A stretch of 64,000 bases of DNA. Origin: Clavibacter nebraskensis NCPPB 2581. GTDB lineage: Bacteria; Actinomycetota; Actinomycetes; Actinomycetales; Microbacteriaceae. A model generated the notes under the pieces. It had not been told where the DNA came from. It searched no databases and saw nothing but the letters and a program-made list of their open reading frames with translations. The position numbers and the translations under genes were made by a program. Numbering within the stretch: the first letter of the stretch is position 1; each line of letters starts with the position of its first letter. Below are positions 18,231-26,967 of the stretch, piece by piece. Location of the stretch: the NCBI RefSeq assembly GCF_000355695.1, contig NC_020891.1, positions 2,108,001 through 2,172,000 of the forward strand, given 5' to 3'.

Positions 18231-18719
18231 TCAGCGGCGCGTGCCGACCAGGCACTGCGGGCCCGTCGCGGCGGGCAGCGGGCGTCGGCGGAGCGCGCGG
18301 CGGCGGGCGTTCTCGGAGCGGGCCGTGAGGATCAGGACGAGCACGACGCCGAGCAGCGCGCCCAGGCCGTTGTGCACGATGTCGCGGACGTCGGAGACGC
18401 GCGTGGGCAGGAACATCTGCGCGGTCTCGATGAGCGCCGAGAGGCCGACGCCGAGCGCGATGGCGAGCCACCAGCGGGATCGGCCGAGCAGCAGCACCAG
18501 GAACATGCCGACGGGCAGGAACATCGCGACGTTCGCGGCGCCCTCGACGGAGGAGTACGTGATCCACGACGTGCCGTCGTGCCGGTGGAGGGCGCGGAGG
18601 GCGCGGAAGAGGTAGCCGTCGATGCGATGGTCGTAGGGCTCCGGCGACAGCGTGATCCACGCGACCAGGCCGAGGTACAGGGCCGTGGCGGTTCCGAGGA
18701 CGGGATGGCGGAGGAGCAT
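18231..18719 (-). CDS. VanZ family membrane protein
   Basis: 162 residues with four predicted membrane helices. Family marks: LVAWITLSPEP after the first helix, NVAMFLPVGMFLVLL, the acidic SALIETAQMFLPTRVSDVRDIVHNGLGALLG block that defines VanZ-like proteins, and a basic C-terminal tail. VanZ-like proteins are linked to glycopeptide (teicoplanin) resistance in enterococci, but in actinomycetes most are of unknown function and no van genes lie nearby. ATG 18719 places the start right before the first helix; the longer frame is shadow. Confidence 0.88.
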   Translation of the reverse strand: MLLRHPVLGTATALYLGLVAWITLSPEPYDHRIDGYLFRALRALHRHDGTSWITYSSVEGAANVAMFLPVGMFLVLLLGRSRWWLAIALGVGLSALIETAQMFLPTRVSDVRDIVHNGLGALLGVVLVLILTARSENARRRALRRRPLPAATGPQCLVGTRR

Positions 18720-18962
18720 CCGCCCATCATCCGGGCCGGCCCCTGTGCGTCGGATCCGCCGGAGGTGCCGGTTCCGTGACGCCCTGTTGCGGCGGACCCG
18801 TCCTCGGGGATGACCCGATGGGAACATGTGCGTGCAGCGCATCCCGCGAAGCCTCGCGTCCCACCCGCATCCGCGGCCGGACACCGCCTGCGATCAGTTC
18901 CCGCTCGCCGCGGGCGGTCGTGCGAGGCCGCCCGACGGCACGAGAGACCCGCGGAGGTCCCC

Positions 18963-20216
18963 ATGCTCGACAGCACCGACCGGATCCCGACGTCCCACGC
19001 CGGCAGCCTGCCGCGGACGGACGCGCTCATCGCCGCCAACGCGGCGCGCGCCGACAGCAGGAAGGCCGCGATCTCGGGCGGCGACGCGTCGCCCGCGTCG
19101 GCCCCGGCCGACGACGGCCTCGACGCCGTGCTCGCCGACGCGGTCGACGGCCTCGTCGCCCGCCAGCGCGAGGTCGGGATCACCGTCCCCGGCGACGGCG
19201 AGTACGGCAAGGCCATGTCGAGCGCCATCGACTACGGCGCCTGGTGGTCGTACTCGTTCCAGCGCCTCAGCGGGCTCGAGCTGGTGCCCGGCGGCCCCTT
19301 CTCCTCGGAGCCCGTCCGCAGCTCGCCGGGGAACGTGCGGCTCACGACCTTCCCCGACCGCCGCGACTGGACGATCTTCGCCGACGCGTATCGCGACCCG
19401 TCGAGCGGCATCACGGTCGGCGAGGCCCCCGTCGAGTTCCCGAGCGCCACGGGGCCCGTCTCCTACACGGGGCACGCCGCGATCCAGGCCGACATCGCGC
19501 ACCTGAAGGCCGGGTTGGAGGCGAACGGGTACGAGGAGGGCTTCCTCACCTCCCTCTCCCCCGGCAGCGCATCGCGCATCGGCAACCTGCACTACGCGAC
19601 CGAGGAGGAGTTCATCTGGGCGTGCGCCGACGCGATGCGCGAGGAGTACGTCGCCATCATCGACGCAGGGCTCGTGCTGCAGATCGACGACCCGTCCATC
19701 GCGGAGAACTGGGACCAGATCAACCCGGAGCCGAGCGTGGAGGACTACGTGGCGTTCACGCGGATCCGGGTGGAGGCGCTCAACCACGCGCTGCGCGGGC
19801 TGCCGCAGGAGAGGATCCGCTTCCACCTCTGTTGGGGCTCGTGGCACGGGCCGCACACGACCGACATCGAGTTCCGGCACATCGTGCGGACGATGCTCGA
19901 CATCGACGCCGGCGCCTACTCGTTCGAGGGCGCGAACGCGCGGCACGAGCACGAGTGGCGCGTGTGGGAGGACGTGGAGCTGCCCGACGGCAAGCTCATC
20001 GTGCCGGGAGTCGTCGGGCACGCGACGAACGTGGTCGAGCACCCGGAGCTCGTGGCCGACCGCATCGAGCGCTACGCGCGGCTCGTGGGCCGGGAGCGCG
20101 TGATCGCGTCGACGGACTGCGGGCTCGGCGGACGGATCCACCCGCAGATCGCGTGGGCGAAGCTCGAGAGCCTGGCGCAGGGCGCGGAGATCGCGACCCG
20201 GCGGCTCTGGAGCTGA
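18963..20216 (+). CDS. cobalamin-independent methionine synthase II family (MetE C-terminal-like) protein
   Basis: 417-residue TIM-barrel protein related to the catalytic C-terminal half of MetE and to epoxyalkane:coenzyme M transferase. It opens with the family motif TSHAGSLPRTDAL, and carries likely zinc ligands in LCWGSWHGPH and in STDCGLGGR near the C-terminus. There is no N-terminal MetE duplicate, so it is unlikely to be ordinary MetE; a thiol methyl- or alkyl-transfer reaction is inferred. ATG 18963 has a GGAGG site seven bases upstream. The 240-bp upstream gap shows no riboswitch I recognise. Convergent with apt. Confidence 0.9.
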   Translation: MLDSTDRIPTSHAGSLPRTDALIAANAARADSRKAAISGGDASPASAPADDGLDAVLADAVDGLVARQREVGITVPGDGEYGKAMSSAIDYGAWWSYSFQRLSGLELVPGGPFSSEPVRSSPGNVRLTTFPDRRDWTIFADAYRDPSSGITVGEAPVEFPSATGPVSYTGHAAIQADIAHLKAGLEANGYEEGFLTSLSPGSASRIGNLHYATEEEFIWACADAMREEYVAIIDAGLVLQIDDPSIAENWDQINPEPSVEDYVAFTRIRVEALNHALRGLPQERIRFHLCWGSWHGPHTTDIEFRHIVRTMLDIDAGAYSFEGANARHEHEWRVWEDVELPDGKLIVPGVVGHATNVVEHPELVADRIERYARLVGRERVIASTDCGLGGRIHPQIAWAKLESLAQGAEIATRRLWS

Positions 20217-20229
20217 CCGCGCTGACCCC

Positions 20230-20757
20230 TCAGAGCGAGAGGATCGCGTGCACCTCGTGGCCGGCGAGGCGCGCGCGGCCGCCGAGGTCCGCGAGCTCCA
20301 GCACCACGCCGATCCCGGCGACCTCGTAGCCGGCACGCTCCAGCAGGCGGGCGGCGGCCTCGAGGGTGCCGCCGGTCGCGAGCACGTCGTCGAGGAGCAG
20401 CACGCGGGATCCGGGCGCGAGCTGGCCCGGGTGCAGCTCGATGGCCGCCTCGCCGTACTCGAGCGCGTAGGTCTCGCGGAGCACCTCGCCCGGCAGCTTG
20501 CCGGCCTTGCGGACCGCGAGCGTGCCGACGCCGGACGCGTACGCGGCGGCGGCCGCGAGGAGGAAGCCGCGCGCCTCGACGCCCGCGACGGCGTCGACGG
20601 GGCCGCCGGCTGCCACCAGGTCGTCGACCACGGCGTGGAGGCCGGCGCCGTCGGCCAGGACGGGCGTGAGGTCGCGGAAGAGGATCCCCGGCTGCGGGAA
20701 GTCGGGGACGGTGAGCAGCAGGGAGCGGACGAGGTCGGATGCGGGGGTCTCGGGCAC
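20230..20757 (-). CDS. apt: adenine phosphoribosyltransferase
   Basis: Salvages adenine to AMP with PRPP in the cytoplasm. The N-terminal PDFPQPGILFRDLTPVL hood motif and the PRPP loop VLLLDDVLATGGTLEA are both present. I chose GTG 20757 (VPETPASDLVRS), giving 175 residues and the usual ~18 residues before the FPQPGILFRD motif; an ATG at 20793 would add 12. In many actinomycetes apt sits near relA or secD/secF; here it stands alone, convergent with the MetE-like gene, with only 13 bp between stops. Confidence 0.95.
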   Translation of the reverse strand: MPETPASDLVRSLLLTVPDFPQPGILFRDLTPVLADGAGLHAVVDDLVAAGGPVDAVAGVEARGFLLAAAAAYASGVGTLAVRKAGKLPGEVLRETYALEYGEAAIELHPGQLAPGSRVLLLDDVLATGGTLEAAARLLERAGYEVAGIGVVLELADLGGRARLAGHEVHAILSL

Positions 20758-20878
20758 CCGACCACGGTAGTCGGTGGGCGGGCGGCGGTCCATCAGGCGG
20801 ATGTGGTGGGCTGGGCGCTCCCCATCCGACGCCCGGCACCGCCCGACGCCCGCATCCCCCGCCGACCCGAGGAGCCCC

Positions 20879-21607
20879 ATGGACCCCGTCGAGATCGTCC
20901 GCGACGTCGTCGCGCGCGCGACCGCCGTCGAGGCGCCGCTGGAGCCGGGACCCGCGCTCGTCGCCGTCGCGCTCGCCGCGGTGCTCGTGCTCGTCCCCGC
21001 CGCCTGGCGGCTCACGCGCCATGCCGTGACGATCGTGCACGAGGGCGGGCACGGGCTGGCGGCGACGCTGAGCGGGCGGCGGCTCGCGGGGATCCGCCTG
21101 CACTCGGACACCTCGGGCCTCACCGTGAGCGTCGGCCGACCGCGCGGGCCGGGCATGGTCGTCACGCTGCTGGCGGGCTACCCGGCTCCCGCGCTCGCGG
21201 GCCTCGGCGCCGCCTGGCTCGCCGGATCCGGGCGCTCGGCCGCCGTCCTCTGGCTGTGGCTGCTGCTGCTCGCGCTCGTCGTGATCCAGGTGCGCAACTG
21301 GTTCGGGCTGTGGTCGTGCCTCGTCGCCGGGGTCGTGGTCGGCGTGATCGCCGGTGCCGCGCCGATCGTGGTGCAGGGCGTCGCGGCGCACGCCCTCGCG
21401 CTGTTCCTCCTGCTCGGCGCGCTGCGAGCGACGCTCGAGCTGCAGCGGTCCCGCTCCCGCCGCGGCGGCGCGTCCGACGCCGACCAGCTCGGGCGGCTGA
21501 CGCACCTGCCGGGGATCCTGTGGGTCGGCGTGCTCGTCCTGGTCGCGGCCGCGTGCCTCGTCGGCGGCGTCGCGCTGCTCGGGATCCCCGCGCTGCTCGG
21601 CCGCTGA
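20879..21607 (+). CDS. M50-type membrane metallopeptidase
   Basis: 242 residues with about six hydrophobic segments and a membrane-embedded zinc motif HEGGH (in AVTIVHEGGHGLAATL). This matches the M50B-like group annotated in actinobacteria as M50 family metallopeptidase, related to site-2 protease and SpoIVFB; the family cleaves within or next to the membrane. ATG 20879 with a GAGGAG site. The upstream gene is divergent (apt), and a strong hairpin follows, so it is monocistronic. Target unknown. Confidence 0.85.
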   Translation: MDPVEIVRDVVARATAVEAPLEPGPALVAVALAAVLVLVPAAWRLTRHAVTIVHEGGHGLAATLSGRRLAGIRLHSDTSGLTVSVGRPRGPGMVVTLLAGYPAPALAGLGAAWLAGSGRSAAVLWLWLLLLALVVIQVRNWFGLWSCLVAGVVVGVIAGAAPIVVQGVAAHALALFLLLGALRATLELQRSRSRRGGASDADQLGRLTHLPGILWVGVLVLVAAACLVGGVALLGIPALLGR

Positions 21608-21611
21608 CCCG

Positions 21612-21664
21612 CCCCGCACGCGACGCGGCCGCCGCGCCCGGAGGGACGCGACGGCCGCGCGGGG
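21612..21664. terminator. terminator between M50 peptidase and aldo/keto reductase
   Basis: Arms CCCCGC plus GCGGCCGCCGCG pair with CGCGACGGCCGC plus GCGGGG; one arm has a 7-base bulge. It lies between convergent stops at 21607 and 21679, so it can serve both strands. Confidence 0.7.
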
Positions 21665-21678
21665 ATGGACGGAGGGCC

Positions 21679-22512
21679 CTACATCTCCTCGTGCGTGTCC
21701 GGGTCGCCGTCCCAGAGGCGCGACTGCGGGCCGGAGCCGATCGCGCGCACCTCCTCCTCGGTGAGCTCGAAGCCGAAGACGTCGAGGTTCTGGCGCTGGC
21801 GCTCGGGATCCGTGGAGCGCGGGATCGGCAGCGCGCCCGACTGGACGTGCCAGCGCAGCACGGCCTGCGTGGGCGTGACGCCGTGTGCCTCGGCGGCGGC
21901 GACCACGGCCGGGTCCTGCATGAGCTGCTCGCGGGTGCCGAGCGGCGACCAGCTCTCCGTCACGATGCCGTGCTCGGCGTGGAAGGCGCGGAGGGCGCCT
22001 TGCGCGAACGTCGGGTGCAGCTCCACCTGGTTGACGACGGGCAGCACGCCCGTCTCGTCCTGGAGGCGCGTGAGATGCGCGGACGTGAAGTTCGAGACGC
22101 CGATCGAGCGGACGAGCCCGCGCTCCTTGAGCTCGATGAAGGCGCGCCAGCTGTCGACGTACCTGTCGACGCTCGGGTTCGGCCAGTGGATGAGGTAGAG
22201 GTCCACGTAGTCCACGCCGAGCGACGCGCGCGACTGGTCGAAGGACGCGAGCGTCTCGTCGTAGCCGTGGTGGCGGCCGGGCAGCTTGGTGGTGAGGAAG
22301 AGCTCCTCGCGGGGGACGCCGGAGCGGCGCATCCCGTCGCCCACCGCGGCCTCGTTGCCGTAGTTGAGGGCCGTGTCGAGCAGGCGGTAGCCGGCGCCGA
22401 TCGCGCCGGACACGAGCTCGGCGCCCGCGTCGTCGTCCAACCCGTAGGTGCCGAGGCCGATGGCGGGGATGCGGTTCCCGTCGGACAGTTCCAGTGTGGG
22501 GATCGTGGTCAT
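21679..22512 (-). CDS. aldo/keto reductase (2,5-diketogluconate reductase type)
   Basis: 277-residue NADPH-dependent aldo/keto reductase of the AKR5-like group. Signatures: GLGTYGLDDD near the start, LLDTALNYGNEAAVG (catalytic Asp and Tyr), LTTKLPGRHHG (Lys), DLYLIHWPNPS (His) and IGVSNFTSAHL. The C-terminal IPRSTDPERQRQNLDVFGFEL holds the usual cofactor-binding residues (typically IPKS). ATG 22512 with GTGAGGGG immediately upstream. The lspA stop is 22 bp upstream on the same strand, so it may be the last gene of the PH-like protein-lspA run. Substrate unknown. Confidence 0.93.
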   Translation of the reverse strand: MTTIPTLELSDGNRIPAIGLGTYGLDDDAGAELVSGAIGAGYRLLDTALNYGNEAAVGDGMRRSGVPREELFLTTKLPGRHHGYDETLASFDQSRASLGVDYVDLYLIHWPNPSVDRYVDSWRAFIELKERGLVRSIGVSNFTSAHLTRLQDETGVLPVVNQVELHPTFAQGALRAFHAEHGIVTESWSPLGTREQLMQDPAVVAAAEAHGVTPTQAVLRWHVQSGALPIPRSTDPERQRQNLDVFGFELTEEEVRAIGSGPQSRLWDGDPDTHEEM

Positions 22513-22534
22513 CCCCTCACGCTACGCCGGGGCG

Positions 22535-23137
22535 TCAGGCGCGGTCGGCGGGCGCGGATCCGGCGTCGGCGGGCGAGGCGACGGCCTCGTCGTCCGCGTC
22601 GGCGTCCCGTGCGTCGGCCGCGTGGTCGCGCCCGAACACGGTCGTGAGCGCCCACGCGATCATGCCGCAGACCGTGAGGATGTCGGCCACGTTGAAGACC
22701 GCGAACCACTCGACGGCGATGAAGTCGACGACGTGGCCCGACAGCGGCCCGTCCTCCGCGCGCGTGATGCGGTCGACGAGGTTGCCGAGCGCGCCCGCGA
22801 GCACGGCCGAGAGCAGCAGCACCTGGAGGAGCGACGCGCGGTGGCGGATCTGCCACCCGACCCACACGGCGAGGCCGAGCGCGAGCGCCATGATCCCGAC
22901 GGTGAGCAGCGGCCCCACCTCGGCGCCCATACCGAAGGAGACGCCCGGGTTATAGACGAGGGCGAAGCGCGCCGTCGGGAACAGCGGGATCGTCTCGCCG
23001 CCGCCGAGGGCGTCGACCGCCCAGCGCTTGCTGAGCTGGTCGAGGACGAAGCCGACGACCACCACGACGACCGCGAGCGCCACGACGACGGGGCGGGAGG
23101 TGCGGGGACGGCGTGCGGCGGGGGGTGCGGTGGTCAC
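22535..23137 (-). CDS. lspA: lipoprotein signal peptidase (signal peptidase II)
   Basis: Membrane aspartic protease that removes prolipoprotein signal peptides. 200 residues with four helices; the catalytic aspartates are Asp122 in GNLVDRI and Asp152 in FNVADI, with the NPGVSFGM motif at residues 63-70. A polar Ala/Asp-rich tail of about 30 residues follows the last helix and looks disordered. Start at 23137 lies 9 bp after the preceding PH-like gene, indicating co-transcription. It is not next to ileS, rluD or dnaE here, unlike many other genomes. Confidence 0.97.
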   Translation of the reverse strand: MTTAPPAARRPRTSRPVVVALAVVVVVVGFVLDQLSKRWAVDALGGGETIPLFPTARFALVYNPGVSFGMGAEVGPLLTVGIMALALGLAVWVGWQIRHRASLLQVLLLSAVLAGALGNLVDRITRAEDGPLSGHVVDFIAVEWFAVFNVADILTVCGMIAWALTTVFGRDHAADARDADADDEAVASPADAGSAPADRA

Positions 23138-23146
23138 GCGACGAGC

Positions 23147-23674
23147 CTAGGCGGTGGCCGCGGCCGGATCCTCCGGGTCGTCGGCGACGCGCGGCGCGAG
23201 CGGCGCGGCGGCGGCCCGGTCGCGGATCCGCGTGGCCGCCTCCCGCGGGAACGTGCTGCGGACGAGGTGGTGCGTGCCGTCGGCCGCCTCGATCGCGACC
23301 GCAGGCCCGGCGTCGAGCAGGATGGCCGCGCCGCCGCCCGGGAGGGACCGCACGCCGATGCCGCGGACGGTCCGCGGGCGGAGGTGGTCGACGACCGTGC
23401 AGTCCGCGATGCCGGAGTACGGGATCCGGATGCGCTTCAGCGGCACGAGCGCCACCTCGACCTCGCCGGGGTCGAGCGTGATGCGGATCCGCAGCGAGCC
23501 GACGACGGCGCCGGCCGCCACGAGCAGCACGGCGACGATCACGCCGAGCGCGCCGCCCCCGCTGGTGGCCAGGACCACGAGGCCGGCCACGGCCAACACT
23601 AGCCCGACGAGGCGGACGCCGCGCGGCGCGGGCGTGGTCTGGCGGAAGCGCGCGTCGGGTGAGGGCGTGGTCAC
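23147..23674 (-). CDS. membrane protein with PH-like domain
   Basis: 175 residues: two closely spaced hydrophobic helices at about residues 20-60, followed by a beta-rich domain. The stretch IRIPYSGIADCTVVDHLRPRTVRGIGVR and FPREAATRIRDR resemble the bacterial PH-like (bPH, DUF3093-like) membrane proteins of actinomycetes. GTG start at 23674. Located 9 bp upstream of lspA, so the two are expressed together; a role in the envelope is a guess. Confidence 0.65.
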   Translation of the reverse strand: MTTPSPDARFRQTTPAPRGVRLVGLVLAVAGLVVLATSGGGALGVIVAVLLVAAGAVVGSLRIRITLDPGEVEVALVPLKRIRIPYSGIADCTVVDHLRPRTVRGIGVRSLPGGGAAILLDAGPAVAIEAADGTHHLVRSTFPREAATRIRDRAAAAPLAPRVADDPEDPAAATA

Positions 23675-23721
23675 GCCCTCACCCTAGGCGCGCGGCTGTC
23701 CGCGCGGGTCAGGCGGACGGG

Positions 23722-24288
23722 TCAGGCGTGCTGCTCGTCGTGCTCGCCCTCGGCGATCTCCTCGATCAGCTTCGCGTTGAACGCGGGCAGGTCGTCGGGG
23801 TTGCGGCTCGTGACGAAGCCGCTGTCGACCACGACCTCCTCGTCGACCCACTCGGCGCCCGCGTTGCGGAGGTCGGTGGCGAGGGTCGGGTACGAGGTCA
23901 TGCGGCGGCCGTCGACCACGCCGGCCTCGATGAGGATCCACGGCGCGTGGCAGATGGACGCGACGGGCTTGCCCGCCGTGAAGAAGGCCTTGGCGAAGGC
24001 GACCGAGTCGGCATCGACGCGGAGGTCGTCCGCGTTCACGACGCCGCCGGGCAGCACGAGGCCGTCGTAGTCGGCTGCGTCGGCGTCCTTCACCTGAACG
24101 TCCACGTCGAACGTGTCGGCCTTGTCGATGTGGTTCAAGCCCTGCACGGTGTCCGACTTCGGGGACACGAGGACGGGCTTCCCGCCCGCCTCCTGCACGG
24201 CCTTCCACGGCTCGGTCAGCTCGACCTGCTCGAAGCCGTCCGTCAGCAGGAAGGCCACCGTGCGGCCCTGGATGCTCTCTCCGGTCAT
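23722..24288 (-). CDS. DJ-1/PfpI family type 1 glutamine amidotransferase-like protein
   Basis: 188 residues with the PfpI/YhbO fold. Opening strand RTVAFLLTDGFEQVEL carries the conserved Glu, GLVLPGGVVNADDL follows, and ASICHAPWILIEAG contains the nucleophile Cys with the adjacent His (C-H-A-P-W), the PfpI/DJ-1 elbow. Relatives act in protein or nucleotide deglycation and general stress survival. ATG 24288 with a strong GAGGAGG site. It precedes SMP-30, Dps and SDR genes of similar stress or carbonyl flavour, though not all on one strand. Confidence 0.93.
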   Translation of the reverse strand: MTGESIQGRTVAFLLTDGFEQVELTEPWKAVQEAGGKPVLVSPKSDTVQGLNHIDKADTFDVDVQVKDADAADYDGLVLPGGVVNADDLRVDADSVAFAKAFFTAGKPVASICHAPWILIEAGVVDGRRMTSYPTLATDLRNAGAEWVDEEVVVDSGFVTSRNPDDLPAFNAKLIEEIAEGEHDEQHA

Positions 24289-24341
24289 GTGCGTTCCTCC
24301 TCGTGAGGGTGTCGCCGCCCGGTCGGACGGCCCCCTCGACG

Positions 24342-25244
24342 CTACGCCCGCGGAGCGTCGTCGACCACGGTGCGGAAGACGTTCACCGGACGGCCGGACA
24401 CGGCGGTGTCGATCGCGAAGACGCCGCCCGAGAGCGGGTGCTCCTCGAGCTGTTCCTCGGTGAGGTTCTCGCGGGCGGTGCCGATGACGAGGGTGCGGAG
24501 GTCCGGTCCTGCGAACGCCACCGAGGTGACGTTCGGCGCCGGGATCTCGATCTCGAGGTCCTTCGTGCCGTCGGGCGCCCAGCGGACGACCTTGCCGGCG
24601 CCGTAGATGCCGTTCCACGCGAAGCCGTCGACGTCGAGGGTGAGGCCGTCGCTCATCTCGCCGTGGATCCAGTGCTCGAGCTCCCCGAGCTCGCCGTCGG
24701 CCGAGTAGGTCGCGCGGTAGACGGTCTCCTCCGCGGTGTCGGTGAGGATCATCGTGCGGCCGCCGTCGGTCCACTCGAAGCCGTTGGTGACCGCGAAGCC
24801 GCCGAGGAGCGTGCGCAGGGTGCCGGATCCGTCGATCGAGTAGACCGCCGCGTCGGGCTCGCCGTCGGTGACGTCCATGGAGCCGATGACGAAGCGGCCG
24901 CGGGGATCGACCTTGCCCTCGTTGAGCCGGATGCCGCCGTGCGCGTGCTCGACCCGGGCCAGCTCGCGCGTGATCCGGCCGGCCCGGTCCACGAGCACGA
25001 TGCGGTCGCCGAGCCCCGCGACGTAGCCGCCGTCGTCCGCCGGTTGGAAGGACGCGAGGGGCGGCGGCAGCTCGAGGACGGTGTCGTCGGATCCGTCGAC
25101 GGCGCCCGTCCACGGGCTCCGGTGCAGCGTGCCCGCGGTGATGTCGTTCCACATCACGTCGCCGGCGGGATCCCACCAGAGGCTCTCGACGAGGATCGCG
25201 CGGGCGTCGCGCAGGACGCGGAGGTCGGAGGTCAGGACGGTCAT
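24342..25244 (-). CDS. SMP-30/gluconolactonase/LRE family protein
   Basis: 300-residue six-bladed beta-propeller of the SMP-30/regucalcin family, usually a metal-dependent lactonase. Marks: ESLWWDPAGDVMWNDITAG (metal-binding Glu in the first blade), GIRLNEGKVDPRGRFVIGSMD (conserved N-x-G-K-x-D-P-x-G), and GFAVTNGFEWTDGGRTM. The start ATG 25244 removes a 29-residue shadow extension. It lies 53 bp upstream of the DJ-1/PfpI gene on the same strand and is likely co-transcribed. The lactone hydrolysed is unknown; sugar lactones are the family norm. Confidence 0.9.
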   Translation of the reverse strand: MTVLTSDLRVLRDARAILVESLWWDPAGDVMWNDITAGTLHRSPWTGAVDGSDDTVLELPPPLASFQPADDGGYVAGLGDRIVLVDRAGRITRELARVEHAHGGIRLNEGKVDPRGRFVIGSMDVTDGEPDAAVYSIDGSGTLRTLLGGFAVTNGFEWTDGGRTMILTDTAEETVYRATYSADGELGELEHWIHGEMSDGLTLDVDGFAWNGIYGAGKVVRWAPDGTKDLEIEIPAPNVTSVAFAGPDLRTLVIGTARENLTEEQLEEHPLSGGVFAIDTAVSGRPVNVFRTVVDDAPRA

Positions 25245-25487
25245 GGACCCAGCCAAGCACCGGGAGCGCGGGCCGTCCGCGGAGCGAAGGGATGGGGGGC
25301 GACGCTGAGCGCCGACTGTGAGCGCCCTCATCGTTCATGCGATGACGAAGCAGCGGGCGTACCGTCGAGGAGCGGCCGGATGACGTGCGCGAGCGCGCCC
25401 GGCCCGCGGGGCCCCGTCCCACCGGACGCCGCCCCGCACGGATCGGGAACCCCCGACCCCACGAACGAACAGAACGAGGAGTCGCAC

Positions 25488-26048
25488 ATGACCACGACCG
25501 TCGAACGCCCCACCAGCGCATCCGCGAAGGCCACCCAGCCCGAGGGCTCCAAGCCCACCAAGCGCCAGAACGCCGAGCGCGGCTTCAAGGCCAGCGAGCA
25601 GCTGCACGAGAACATGCAGAAGGTGCTCGTCGACCTCATCGAGCTGCACATCCAGGGCAAGCAGGCGCACTGGAACGTCGTCGGCAAGAACTTCCGCGAC
25701 CTCCACCTCCAGCTCGACGAGATCATCGACTCGGCGCGCGAGTTCAGCGACGACCTGGCCGAGCGCATGCGCGCCCTCCACGCCACGCCGGACGGACGCA
25801 GCGACACGGTCGCCGAGACCACGACGCTCCCCGAGTACCCGCAGGGCGAGGTCGACACGGCCGAGACCGTGGACCTCGTGACCCAGCGCCTCGAGGCCGC
25901 CGTGCACACCATGCGCGAGGTCCACGACGACGTCGACGAGGAGGACCCGACCACCGCGGACCTCCTCCACGGCTTCATCACCGCGCTCGAGCAGTACGCG
26001 TGGATGGTCTCCGCGGAGAACCGCCGCGTCGGCTCGGCCGCCGAGTAG
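25488..26048 (+). CDS. dps: Dps family DNA-protection/ferritin-like protein
   Basis: Dodecameric ferritin-like protein that oxidises and stores iron with H2O2 and protects DNA. 186 residues. The intersubunit ferroxidase motif is intact: HIQGKQAHWNVVGKNF and DLHLQLDEI supply His61, His73 and Asp77 with the following Glu. A positively charged, disordered N-terminus of about 30 residues (KATQPEGSKPTKRQ) could bind DNA. ATG 25488 with GAGGAG; the long upstream frame is shadow. A hairpin terminator follows. The 240-bp upstream gap shows no operator I can name. Confidence 0.96.
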   Translation: MTTTVERPTSASAKATQPEGSKPTKRQNAERGFKASEQLHENMQKVLVDLIELHIQGKQAHWNVVGKNFRDLHLQLDEIIDSAREFSDDLAERMRALHATPDGRSDTVAETTTLPEYPQGEVDTAETVDLVTQRLEAAVHTMREVHDDVDEEDPTTADLLHGFITALEQYAWMVSAENRRVGSAAE

Positions 26049-26073
26049 CGCGAGCAGCACGCACATCACGACC

Positions 26074-26103
26074 CGAGGGCCGCGCCGCCAGGTGCGGCCC
26101 TCG
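26074..26103 (+). terminator. dps terminator
   Basis: Perfect 10-bp arms CGAGGGCCGC and GCGGCCCTCG, 25 bp past the dps stop, with a 10-base loop. Confidence 0.85.
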
Positions 26104-26169
26104 TCGTGTCCGGGAGGGCACGGCAGACGACACGACGACGCCCCACGCGGGGCAGACGAGGAGACCGGG

Positions 26170-26967
26170 ATGGATCTCGGCATCACAGGCAAGACCGCGC
26201 TCATCACGGGAGCCGACTCGGGGATCGGGTGGGAGACCGCGCGCATCCTGCTGGCCGAGGGCGCGACCGTCGTCCTCAGCGACCAGGACCAGGGATCGCT
26301 CGACGAGGCGGCCGCGAAGCTCGACGGCGGCGACCGCGTGCACGCGCTCGCGGCCGACGTGACGAGCGTCGAGTCGCTCGCCGCGCTGCACGAGAAGGTG
26401 CAGGAGGCCGTCGGCGACATCGACATCCTCGTGCAGTCCGCGGGCATCACCGGCGCGCAGGGCCTCTTCCACGAGATCGACGACGAGGGCTGGACGAACA
26501 CCATCGAGGTCGACCTGATGGGACCCGTGCGGCTCGTGACGCGGTTCCTCCCGTCGCTCCGCAAGGGCGGCTGGGGGCGGATCGTGTTCCTCGCCTCCGA
26601 GGACGCCGTGCAGCCGTACGACGACGAGCTCCCGTACTGCGCCGCCAAGGCCGGGATCCTCGCGCTGTCGAAGGGCCTGTCGCGCAGCTACGCCAAGGAG
26701 GGGCTGCTCGTGAACGCGGTCTCGCCCGCCTTCATCCACACGCCCATGACCGACGCGATGATGGAGAAGCGCGCCGACCAGCTGGGCACCTCGAAGGACG
26801 ACGCGATCGAGTCGTTCCTCGACGAGGAGCGCCCGTACATGGAGCTGAAGCGCCGCGGCGAGCCCGCCGAGGTCGCCAACGTGGTCGCGTTCCTCTGCTC
26901 CGACCTCGCGTCGTTCGTGAACGGCTCGAACTACCGCGTCGACTCCGGATCGGTGGCGACGATCTGA
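26170..26967 (+). CDS. SDR family NAD(P)-dependent oxidoreductase
   Basis: Classical short-chain dehydrogenase, 265 residues. Cofactor motif GADSGIG at residues 14-20, NAG-equivalent SAGITG at 90-95, and catalytic Ser143, Tyr156 and Lys160 (YCAAK). The C-terminal GSNYRVDSGSVATI is the usual SDR end (G-x-x-x-x-V-D-G-G). ATG 26170 preceded by GAGACCGGG. It shares a one-base stop/start overlap (TGATG) with the small TUDOR-like gene downstream, so the two are one operon. Substrate unknown. Confidence 0.94.
   Translation: MDLGITGKTALITGADSGIGWETARILLAEGATVVLSDQDQGSLDEAAAKLDGGDRVHALAADVTSVESLAALHEKVQEAVGDIDILVQSAGITGAQGLFHEIDDEGWTNTIEVDLMGPVRLVTRFLPSLRKGGWGRIVFLASEDAVQPYDDELPYCAAKAGILALSKGLSRSYAKEGLLVNAVSPAFIHTPMTDAMMEKRADQLGTSKDDAIESFLDEERPYMELKRRGEPAEVANVVAFLCSDLASFVNGSNYRVDSGSVATI

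Noticed and set aside
18231-18719. Glycopeptide-resistance locus because of VanZ
   Set aside because: No vanH, vanA, vanX or two-component genes of that system are adjacent; VanZ-like proteins are widespread in actinomycetes.
15786-18779. 997-codon plus-strand open frame
   Set aside because: It lies exactly antisense to the HelD-like gene, has no family motif, and its composition (Arg, Ala, Val, Glu rich) is typical of a GC-driven shadow.
18720-18962. Cobalamin or SAM riboswitch upstream of the MetE-like gene
   Set aside because: I looked for the B12-box and for SAM aptamer-like stems and did not see them.
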